NCBI GenBank assembly: GCA_013054445.1
Contig: JAAMPI010001179.1
Location: forward strand, 1-18,152
From: Cudoniella acicularis
Lineage: Eukaryota > Ascomycota > Leotiomycetes > Helotiales > Helotiaceae
Direction: 5' to 3'
Length of the DNA: 18,152 nt
Shown: piece by piece, positions 1 to 9,297 of the stretch
Position numbering within the stretch: position 1 is the stretch's first letter
Layout of the letters: every line of letters starts with the position of its first letter
Translations under genes and position numbers: made by a program
Notes under the pieces: model-generated
The model's input: the letters and a program-made list of their open reading frames with translations, nothing else
Told to the model about the DNA's origin: nothing
The model's database searches: none

Positions 1-274
1 AGGATATATGAAGTGAAGTGAGTTGCTAAAAGAGTGTGAATTGCTAGTCTACAGAACAGCTTTTAGTAAGAGCTGTGTCCCTTATTTATAGGCTTCCGGT
101 GCCCACATGCTACCGAGGTTCCTGCTCATCTTCCTACGCATAAACTGCAGTAATAGCTTATGTCTTGGCCCATGTGATCGATGATACCGTAGGATCTAAA
201 GGCATAATCATCATAGCCACTTCCCTTGAATCCTTGGGGTGAGACCCCTGGGCACGTGACCAGGAATCGCTTCC
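1..274 (-). mobile_element. Possible LTR retrotransposon fragment at window edge
   Basis: No gene is visible here. Read on the minus strand, the stretch has the general look of an LTR: a TATA-like box (TATAAATAAGG, about 85-95) followed by a short imperfect palindrome (ACAGCT at 56-61 against AGCTGT at 71-76) and a CT-containing leader running off the window edge. No terminal TG..CA pair, target-site duplication, primer-binding site or second copy can be seen, so the element's borders are unknown. The alternative is simply the 3' flank of the glycosylase gene plus unrelated intergenic DNA. This is an impression of composition and motif order, not a homology call. Confidence 0.25.
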
Positions 275-2036
275 TCAACACAACTGAGAACATGTGTGCT
301 CATCTGCACCTACACCATTATTCCTAGATGACCCACCCTCACCCTCATCAATAATCCTCATCCCGCCCCTATCATCCCAAGCTATCCTTCCCTCAACCGC
401 AGCCCTCATCAACTTCTCAGACGCAACCTCCTTCTCCCCTGTAAATGGATCCCACTCGAAACCCTCCTTCAACCATATCCACCTCAAATAGGCCCTCAAC
501 TCCTTATCCTCAGGTAGAACACGCATCCACTCCGGCTGAAAACCCTCTTCCTCGTTGCCCTCTCCATTCCAGCTCTTGGCTTTACCTCGAAGAACATCAC
601 GACAGAAAATACGCCAGGAATCGATGGTGTAAGGCCCTTGCGTCATGTGGCCAATCTCCCAGGCGTCGCGAGGGTCATCGTCAAGAAGGATCTCGCCTTT
701 CTTGATGTCGCGGCCGGATTCTTTGGTCGGGTATCCACGGACCGCATACCTTTTGTCTTTTAGGGGGGGATCTTCGAGCCACATTTTGGCGTAGGTTTGG
801 TAGGTCATTGCGCGTTGGTTTTGGAGGCCGAGATGCCGGATTATGGAGAGAATTTTTTCCCTATCTGCAGCGACGAGAGATTCGGGGGTTGGGTATTTCT
901 CCATGAGTTCGTAGAAGACGGGAATGGCGTGTTTACCATGAGTGCGGTTGAGGAAAGTCACGGCGACAAGTAGGCGAAAGGGTTCATGAGCAAGCTTTTC
1001 TTGGATGAGCCCGAAATGTGGAGCAGACAGAGGTGGAAAAGGTATGCATGAGACTATGCTACCTGGCGATCGCCTTTTTAGAGTCTCCGTTGCTTCGTTG
1101 CTGTCCTTCGGGTTCTTTGGCGTTTTGGGGACAGGATTCTCCCTGGTGTCTGGATCAGCAGAGTCCTTTAACGACTCCGTTTTTTTTTGCCTTACGAGTT
1201 TTAGACTTTTCCCCTTTCGAAGGAGAGATAGGTGGTATGAAGTATGGAGACTTGGCAGGTGGCTTCTTTGCTTTGGTTTTGGCTTCTGACTTGATAAACC
1301 TGCCCTGTTCATCCCTTTTCACCAGGCATGGTTTCTTTGCAGTCGAGGGTGGCGTTTCGGATGGCTTGAGTTTTTGTGGAGTGGTAGGCGTTTTGGCGGC
1401 TGAGAACGCTCCATGACTATCTCTTTCTACAATGACCTGCTGGTTTGAAGTTTTCTTGGAGTTTGTTTGAGGGCTCGCGCCTCCCGTACGTTGCTTTGGT
1501 ACGAATCGGCCTTTTTCATCTCGTAGTGGTGTAATGGGATGTTTTGCAATAGCGCTAGTAGAAATACTTCTTTTGGGTAGGATGATTGAAAAACTTGACA
1601 CTTTGGGAGGAGTTTTGGGGGCAAAGCGGCCTCGCAAGTCTCTTTCGACATTCATAACCCTGCTTGGCAAAACACTAGTAGACGCCCTCCTCTTCCGAGC
1701 AATAAGACCAGTAGACTTGGACGAATCAACAACTGTAGCAACACTTCGTCCTCTTCTAGAATTTGACGTTTGATCATTATCGCCATCTTGAATTCCAGCT
1801 CGCTTCTTCGAAAGAAATCTGCCATGAACATCTCTTAACGGAGTGAATGGTCGCTTGACTGAAGTCGACGAGGATTTCCGTCTCTTGGGCGCTGGGGCAG
1901 TGGCAGCGCGCATAGGAAACCTCAAAGCGTCATTTGGGGAAACGGTGGAGTTGCGACGAGTAAGTTTGGGTGTGACTTGCATTTGGCTGAATTCATCACC
2001 ACTATGATCCCAATCCATAGATCCATAACGAGCCAT
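275..2036 (-). CDS. MBD4-like HhH-GPD mismatch DNA glycosylase
   Basis: Probable nuclear base-excision repair enzyme removing T or U opposite G. The C-terminal half matches the MBD4 glycosylase fold: an entry block with LIQEKLAHEPFRLL then VTFLNRTHGK, a helix-hairpin-helix region around RHLGLQNQRA, and a terminal block with YTIDSWRIFC followed by WMRVLPEDKELRAYLRWIW. The Asp of IDSWRIFC (codon 622-620, about residue 457) aligns with the catalytic Asp of human MBD4. No methyl-CpG-binding domain is visible. Residues 1-280 are basic and low-complexity, with five RDxxGRF repeats and a SPYF motif. The two halves lie in different frames. They join either by a 46-nt intron (1195-1150, GTAAGG..CCAG, phase 1, about 571 residues in total) or by loss of one base from the A9 run at 1188-1180. 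The start used is the only ATG at the head of the frame, but the frame stays open upstream without an ATG (see 2037-2356). The catalytic domain call is secure; the join and N-terminus are not. Confidence 0.85.
1150..1195 (-). other. Tentative 46-nt intron, or homopolymer frameshift
   Basis: GTAAGG donor at 1195 and CCAG acceptor ending at 1150 restore the glycosylase frame with phase 1. The intron is very short and its CTGAT branch-like site lies only a few bases before the acceptor, which is poor. A better-spaced acceptor ending at 1143 would put the reading out of frame. The alternative is that all of this is coding and the T9 run at 1180-1188 has one base too many. Deleting one base joins the frames directly and keeps a plausible Lys/Ser/Asp-rich linker. 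Confidence 0.45.
1296..1838 (-). repeat. Five RDxxGRF protein repeats in glycosylase N-terminus
   Basis: Five short repeats occur at residues 67-74 (LRDVHGRF), 131-138 (ERDLRGRF), 171-178 (LRDEKGRF), 204-211 (ERDSHGAF, degenerate) and 240-247 (KRDEQGRF), spaced 33-64 residues apart. Each is followed by Lys, Arg or Pro. The GRF core is reminiscent of, but not the same as, an AT-hook GRP core. I cannot name the motif. It may be a DNA- or protein-binding short linear motif. Confidence 0.7.
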
Positions 2037-2356
2037 GCTGAAAACAGACCCGAGATCTTCGTCTTCAGCCTTGATGAGAGGCCTGAGTGGTGGTTGTATG
2101 TCGGCGGGGATCCAAGTCTTGGATGGAGAGTAAAGGATGACTCTCGGTTGGTGATTTGGAATTATATTCGGTTCATTGTTCTCTTCTACGGAATCGAGGA
2201 CGTCTGGGGTTTGAAATCCACTCGCTTCTCCTGATACATCCTCTCCTTCGGCAATAACATCAATGTGCTGTGCTTCCAGGAATTGACTACCACTCGCAGA
2301 GCCCTGGTCTCCTACGAGTGGTAGTCTTTTGAAGTTTCGACTGGCGGTTCGGAATC
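2037..2356 (-). other. Open frame without ATG upstream of glycosylase
   Basis: In frame with the glycosylase ATG, the minus strand stays open for about 107 codons, back to a TGA at about 2356-2354. It overlaps the last 15 codons of the upstream gene. The translation looks like disordered protein (for example RVILYSPSKTWIP and IKAEDEDLGSVF) but contains no Met. It could be 5' UTR open by chance, an unrecognised 5' exon, or sequence linking the two neighbouring genes into one. Confidence 0.4.
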
Positions 2357-5128
2357 AATATCCATCGCATCGTTGGTAGACACTTTTTTCTCCACTCGAT
2401 TTCGTCTTCCGCCTTTCAACTTCTTGGCGTTTGTATCGGGGAGCTCAGACAGGGGTTCGACAACATTCTCTGCAATCTTTTGAATTTCTTTGCTTTTTCG
2501 TCCGCGATCACCACGCTTGGGTATAGCCTGAGCTTGTTCGACTTCTACCTCCGCAGGATCGCCATTTTGCTCATGCTGGATGCCCGAAACAGGTTGATCA
2601 ACGGTCTTGTCGGGGGCATTTGAGACAGCTACAGGCTCTTCCGCAGGCGCAGCTACAGACTTTACATCTTGCTCTTTCCTGGCCTTCCGACCTCTCTCGC
2701 GGCGCTTCTGCTGTTTTGGCTCCTCAACTGGATCTGAAGTTTCGGGCTTTGCTTGCTCGATATCTTGTTTTGGCCCACTAGAGGGAACATTCACTTCGGC
2801 GGGTGTTTGGTCATCGACCGTCTTCTTTTTCTTGTCCTTCTTTACCTTCTTCTCCTTGGGCTTATCTGCACTTGCTGTAGAACCCTGGGCATTTTGAAGA
2901 CCATCGACTGGTGGTTGAGGTGCGACCTTGTTCTCCAAAGCTCCTTTCCTGTCATCAAGGTCCATCTTCTCAAGAATAGTTTCGCCCTCTGAAAGCTTGT
3001 TGTGGTTTCTGGCCCTCTTCCTCTCCCGCTTCTCCTTCTTTCTCTTGTTTTTCTTGGCTTCTTGCTCCTCAGTTATCTTTTGAGCAATTTGCTTTTCCTG
3101 CTCTCGCGGCCCAAGTTCCCGAAGTACTTGTTGAACGAGTGGGCCAGCTTTGGCGGTCTCAAGAGCCTCTTTTGTCTGAACCAGTAGGTCGATTACATTC
3201 TTTGGGAGCCCGGCCTTTTCAGCGAGATGTCTTGTCCGGTCTGCTACTTTTTGCTTCTTCTTCTCCGCCTTACTAAGTCTTGTCTCATCGTCCACGCTTA
3301 ATGTTGCAGGCGCCTCTACCTTTGGAGGCAGCTGTGCAGAAGATTCTCCTTTCTTAACTGACTCCTTCTCGGCGCTCTGTTCCTTTTCAACCTGAGCCTG
3401 AGCTCTCTTGGCCAATTTCTTCTTCCGCCTCTCTTGATTCTCCGAAGTTTCCTCCTTCGTCTTCGTGTCTGGTTTAGCAAAGTATCCGGATGTCGTGGGC
3501 CCCTGCACAGCTTTCTTCCTCTTCGCCTTTGCCTTCTTTGCCCTCCTCTTTGCAGAGCCGGTATTCTTATTCGTTATCGAATCGACGACAGAAAGCGTTT
3601 CCTCATGGCTTGGGCTCTTCGATTTGGAAGCTTTGAGCTGGACACTTAGGGTTATTGATTGCGTGGCGAGGAGTTGTGGTATAGATTGAGCTTCCGTTGA
3701 GTCATCTTCCTCTGGCTTCGAGAGCTTAGCCGGAGTGGTAGAAGCCAAGGTCTTTTCCGACTCTGGAACAAGTTTCTTGGCCTGTTTCATCTTCTTTGCC
3801 GCCAATTTCTTGTCATTATCATCTGGCCTCGTGAGCTCAGCTGGAGTTGAAGAAACCAAGTTTTTTTCTGGCTCTGGAACAGCTTTCTTCGACCTCTTTG
3901 CCGCCTTTTTCTCATCATATTTTTCCTTCTTTTGCTTCTCTTCCTCGCTCAAAACTTTCACCTTCTTGACTGGAGTCTCAGGACCAATCATAACATCAAC
4001 CTCCATCCCCGTCACATTATCACCCTCATACCAGTCCTGCGAGCTCTCCAACTCAGGTCCCTTCTTTGCAGCCCTCTTTCTCTTTTTTCCGCCTTCAATA
4101 CTAACAGCAAGCTGATCTGCAATGCCACCAGCAATTTCAGCAATCTTTCCAGCAGCCATTTCTAAGCCCAATCCCAATTCCATGCGGGCCTCCGCTTCGT
4201 TGACCATTTCCAAGTGCTTTCTCTTTTTCTTCTTAAGCTTGGTAACTTCTTCTGGGGGAGCTATTTCGAGTAGTTCACGCAGGAATTCGGATTCAGAGGG
4301 GTCAACATCGAAGGTTTCGAGAGGGTCATCGATATCTTCTGCAACTGAGGGCGCTGGGGAAGGCGAGGGAGGAGGACGAGGTTGGCTTGAAGGTGGTGCT
4401 GACTGTTGAGACTGTGGAGTTGAAGAGCGGGGTTGACTAGAAGGTGGTATAGACTGTCGCAATTGAGAAGAAGGTATAATCCGAGTCTCTGATTGAAATA
4501 GCGAGGGAGGTAGAATCCGGTTTACTGACGGCGATTTCGAAGGAGGTAGGATTCGAGTTTGCGATTGCGATTGCGTCTGCGACTGCGAATCCGGCACCTA
4601 ATCCACCATAAAATTAGCAAAACAGTCCCTCTTCCCACCTATTTCACATATAAACTCACCATTTTCTCCAGCTCTTCCTCCCCCCCCACCCCTCCTCTTC
4701 AACTTCTTCACCTTCTTCCTCTGAGTCCCACTCAGCAGCAACTGACTATCATCATCCACCGTCGAACTCTTAATCTCCTTCACCCCCTCCTTAACCATTC
4801 CCCTCGCCCTCATCAACCCGACCTCAAACTCAGAATCACTACTCCGCGCATCATTACTACTATCCCTATGCGCCAACCCATTCTCCACCCTCTCACTGAG
4901 CAACGACATCTCGCGCTCGCTCAACAACCTCTCTAGAGGGTGCTCTGCTTCCCAATCCGCGAATTCAGTGATATCGGAGCCTCCTTCGGGGGAGCTTGCG
5001 ACCGGGCTTGCGAAGTGGAAGGTCAAGGGTTCTGCAATTAAGTCTTGTTTAATTGAGGGGAAGTTTGCGATTGGTGGTGGACTTGTGACGACTGAGCTTG
5101 CGTCCGAACTGACTAGGCTCTGGGACAT
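2312..5128 (-). CDS. Lysine-rich low-complexity protein, unknown function
   Basis: I do not recognise a family. The gene starts at the ATG at 5128. A first part of about 156 codons, Ser-rich and acidic, is followed by a stop-containing stretch and then a further 762 codons in the same frame. Best model: one base is removed from the G8 run (4687-4680), then a 62-nt intron (4659-4598; GTGAGT donor, GCTAAT branch, TTAG acceptor) is spliced, giving about 917 residues and reading GGGEEELEKM across the corrected run. A fallback needing no correction is an in-frame 114-nt intron (4711-4598) with a weak GTGAAG donor. The second part opens with Gln/Ser/Pro repeats (RILPPS three times, PPSSQPR variants), then long Lys/Glu/Ala tracts with many KKxKRK clusters, a TTSGYF motif and an acidic end. 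This composition suits a nuclear or nucleolar disordered scaffold, but that is inference. The GTG at 4597 is not a start codon. Confidence 0.65.
3702..3905 (-). repeat. Imperfect tandem duplication, two copies of about 100 bp
   Basis: Copies at 3813-3905 and 3702-3803 encode related blocks: KKAVPEPEKNLVSSTPAEL, and KKLVPESEKTLASTTPAKL about 35 residues later. Both end in an acidic run after a Thr-Arg-Pro or Ser-Lys-Pro turn. The length difference of 9 bp preserves frame. It is best read as an internal coding duplication in the lysine-rich protein. Confidence 0.75.
4598..4659 (-). other. 62-nt intron in lysine-rich protein gene
   Basis: GTGAGT donor, GCTAAT branch site and GGATTAG acceptor are good fungal splice signals, and the intron would remove an in-frame TAG. 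The exon phases agree only if one G is removed from the upstream G8 run, which supports a homopolymer length error there. Confidence 0.65.
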
Positions 5129-5592
5129 TAATTGAACGCCAATCGCGTGGTGTGGGAGATTTCGTGCTCGGGCTTTGATGCGAGAGGAGGAAGGAATGCG
5201 GTTTGTTTGTAGAAAGTTTGCTTAAAGGTAGGAACAAAAGAAGTTGAACGAAATAAATTTTACCGAGTCTCTTTTCACGATAGGCTCTTATCGCAGCTAC
5301 AGCTTCAAGGATTCTTGAACCAATTAGACGTCAGGAATTCGTGATTACGACGAGAAACATTTCATTGCGTTGGAACTCAGAACATGATTTCAAAAGTATT
5401 GGCACAGTCTAAGATCTCACTGTCATGGCAGCGCAGACCCAAGTCATGAGAAGAAGGCTCCCAGACTGGAACACTCCGCCCTCTACCCCCTTTATACACA
5501 TCCATCTACCCCACATATAATAAGACTAGTAGCACAATTCTTTCCATCTCCACTCCATCTCTCCCGTTCTCAACAAATGAAACCCCAGTTTA
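5129..5592. other. Intergenic region, no gene seen
   Basis: This lies between the stop of cytochrome c1 and the start of the lysine-rich protein gene, both read on the minus strand. It should hold the cytochrome c1 3' UTR and the promoter of the lysine-rich gene. I see no RNA gene, repeat or convincing coding frame, and no strong binding motif. Confidence 0.5.
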
Positions 5593-6862
5593 TCATTTAG
5601 TGACCGCCAGGTCTGCTCCAATTGTAGGAGGATTGTACATGACCTTTCTTGTCTTGACCGGGGACCACTTGTATCTCTTTACCCAAACACTCAACGCAAA
5701 CATCACGCTAGTGATAACCAAGACCTTCATGCCCATCTTCTTTCGTTGATCCATCTCTGGCTCGGCTGACCAGTTCAAAAATTCCACAACATCCTTTGCC
5801 ATTTGTGATGCCGAGGCCGGGGTACCATCTTCGTATTCAACCAAATCGTTGTAGAGAACACGAGCCATTGCAATGCCGGTACCAGGGAAGTATGGGTTGA
5901 AATTAAGTCCTTCAGGAACAACAGCTCCCGCGGGTGGCTCCTCAGGGTATCCAGTCAACAAGCTGAAAATATAGTCACAACCACCGTGGCGTGCCTTGAC
6001 CATCAAGCTAAGATCCGGGGGAAGAGCACCGTTATTCGCAGCACGAGCAGCCTCGTCATTTTTGTAGGGGCTTGGGAGGTAGTCGGACAGCTTTCCAGGT
6101 CGCTTCTCGATTTCGCCCTCGTCATTGGGTTCTGAGTCGTACTCGTTCTCTTCAGCCATCACCTTGGCTTCATCAACAGTGTGTGTAACACCAACCAATG
6201 ACCGGTAGGGAATTCGGCTGAGGGAATGGCAAGAGGCGCAAACTTCGCGATAAACTTGGAAACCTCGACGAAGACTATGCATTGTTAGTTGGGCTCCAAA
6301 AATAGGTCGAAGGTAACTTCTTACGCTTGATGATCGAAAGTTTTATTGTACTTGGCGTGCTCCCATGGGTATTTGGTAGGATGAAGACTGTCCAGGAGTC
6401 AGCCATGAGCTCTGAATTACCCTCGTCCTGCGATCTGCATATCGCGATGGCCATGGGTGCCTCGAATCCCCCCAAATTGCTACCAAATACAATCGCAGAA
6501 CCCATTGTGAAAACTCACCCTTCTTCAACAGGTGTCATGGCGTATAGTTCGGGGCCGTATAGATGATAGTACCATGCCATTGAACCAATGGCCACGGCGG
6601 TCGCTGCAGAACCTGCGACGTTCAATTTGAAGGGCGACGCAGCTTCGGCAGTCGAGCTGGCAGAAGAGGCAGCACGCTATGATATCCATCGTCAGCATTC
6701 AATTGCACTCCCAGCAAGTCAATCCTCCAATTTGAAGCTCTTCCGACTCGGCCCTGGTGGTTGAGGATGCTCTGATGTGGATCGTACCTTTGTCGTGTTG
6801 ACGGCGCCATTCCGAACAGCTCCGACAGCGCGCGTCGAGCGCAGACAAGATCTGCCCAACAT
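5593..6862 (-). CDS. CYT1: Cytochrome c1, heme subunit of complex III
   Basis: Passes electrons from the Rieske protein to cytochrome c in the mitochondrial bc1 complex. Four exons: 6862-6788, 6676-6519, 6387-6325 and 6274-5593. The introns are 111, 131 and 50 nt with GTACGA, GTGAGT and GTAAGA donors, TAG/CAG/TAG acceptors and GCTGAC or CTAAC branch sites. The product is 325 residues, normal for the family. The N-terminus is an Arg-rich, acid-free mitochondrial presequence ([13 protein letters not shown]), followed by a hydrophobic sorting segment ending in [10 protein letters not shown]. The heme-binding CASCH is at residues 111-115 and the likely axial Met is in [10 protein letters not shown] (Met235). 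A C-terminal membrane anchor spans about 281-296 and is followed by a basic tail, as expected for the matrix side. The acidic insertion around residues 140-156 is common in fungal versions. All splice phases agree without correction. Two CCAAT boxes upstream fit HAP/CBC control. Confidence 0.97.
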
Positions 6863-7003
6863 TTTGAGCACAGTATGCCTCAGCTGGAGATCACTTCGCA
6901 GGAGAGACGATAGCTCAATTGAGTAGTGGGATGAGTGATTTGAGGTTGGAAGTTCCCGGATCAAATTCAAATCTGGTGGTCGGCTGTTCCGAGAAGAGAT
7001 CAA

Positions 7004-7008
7004 CCAAT
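7004..7008 (+). promoter_or_regulatory. CCAAT box upstream of cytochrome c1
   Basis: CCAAT on the plus strand, 142 bp upstream of the minus-strand cytochrome c1 ATG. This is the core site of the HAP/CCAAT-binding complex, which controls respiratory genes including CYT1 in yeast. It pairs with an inverted copy at 7049-7053. Confidence 0.5.
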
Positions 7009-7048
7009 CACGAAGCGCGTAAGCAAGTGCTTACTTAAGTATATTATG

Positions 7049-7053
7049 ATTGG
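7049..7053 (-). promoter_or_regulatory. Second CCAAT box, opposite orientation
   Basis: CCAAT on the minus strand (ATTGG on the plus strand), about 187 bp upstream of the cytochrome c1 ATG and 45 bp from the first box. Position and pairing suggest HAP/CBC control of the respiratory gene. A five-base core alone is weak evidence. Confidence 0.45.
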
Positions 7054-7206
7054 TCGATTGAGGCAACTTCTTTAAGGAGGGGTTGCAGAACTGTTGATAG
7101 ATATTTTAAAAGTAAGTTTGAAAAGAGCTCAAAATTATAGACAAGGGAGTAGTTTTATTTCGAGGACTGTCGGTAATCGAAAATTCTGTGTTCATAACTT
7201 GGTTCA

Positions 7207-7212
7207 TTTATT
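7207..7212 (-). terminator. Candidate poly(A) signal of DAHP synthase gene
   Basis: AATAAA on the minus strand, about 125 nt beyond the DAHP synthase stop codon, in AT-rich sequence. The spacing suits a fungal 3' UTR. Fungal poly(A) signals are loose, so this is only a candidate. Confidence 0.3.
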
Positions 7213-7336
7213 GGCCTCCCAGCATTGATATCATTAGAAGCATGTTACAGGCGTGATACATCATTGAACTTTTGTTTGCTTCCCAAAATTTCGCAAAACA
7301 AATCATTTCCCAAACTCCTAGAATATGCCGAATAAT

Positions 7337-8652
<1,316 letters not shown>

Positions 8653-9297
8653 GTTGGGGGTTTTTCTTTTTGAAGTTGGGCTTCACCAATTGATGCGGCA
8701 ACGGAAGAAAGAAAGCAGAGAAGTTGTTGTTTGTTAGTTGAACAGGTGGTGGGCTATGAGTCGATTCGATTAAAATCTAGACATTCTGACTACTCCGATG
8801 TTAGCCCGGTGCGGTCAATCATGCCGGCTGACCCCGCAAAATTTCCTTCTTCAAAACCCGGTCCGGTATTTCGGAACGAAGACAGCAGTGATTGAGTAGC
8901 CGAAAAGAGGGTTTTCACAACAGTATGGGCGAGATGCCGGTACCTACCTCTGTAGGCCACTTATTGCTTTGTGACTGTCTATTTCAGCTTAGATCCCCGT
9001 ATTTATTTACCCCTCAACCCTTGGGTTACCCGCGATTTCTAATTTTCGGCGTGGCATTGAAAGTTCAATAACATTTGACTCACTCTTCGACACGTAGCTC
9101 GTGACGCCGAGGGCACCTTTAAGTCACTAATTAGAGGAGATGCAATATTCCAAGTGAGGTGCAAAACAATCATCTTCCGATTATTGTATCAATAAAGCGT
9201 TGCAGTTTGCCTGCGGTCTTTTCTACCGACCCGAATCCCAGCCTTTAAGCCGCGCCAGAACACAAAATGAAGCCAAGTTTATCTTGAATAAAAACAA
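8653..9297. other. Intergenic region with DAHP synthase promoter
   Basis: This lies between the glycerol-3-phosphate dehydrogenase stop and the DAHP synthase start. Apart from the TGACTCA site at 9076-9082 it has several scattered CGG triplets (about 8805-8870), which might serve Zn2Cys6 factors, but no ordered pair stands out. No coding frame, RNA gene or repeat is seen. Confidence 0.5.
9076..9082. promoter_or_regulatory. Gcn4/CpcA-type site TGACTCA
   Basis: A perfect palindromic TGACTCA lies about 424 bp upstream of the DAHP synthase ATG. It is the core site of Gcn4 in yeast and CpcA/Cpc-1 in filamentous fungi, which induce amino-acid biosynthesis genes, including DAHP synthases, on starvation. 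The match to the downstream gene's pathway makes it more credible than a chance 7-mer. Confidence 0.6.

Noticed and set aside
2607..4409. Several plus-strand open frames opposite the lysine-rich gene
   Set aside because: They are antisense shadows rich in Phe, Leu and Ser, created by Lys/Glu-rich coding on the other strand.
2312..4597. Separate gene starting at 4597
   Set aside because: The start would be GTG right after an intron acceptor. The upstream frame belongs to the same gene.
6275..6566. Open frames crossing the cytochrome c1 introns on both strands
   Set aside because: They cross well-defined introns and resemble no protein; the spliced model accounts for the coding sequence.
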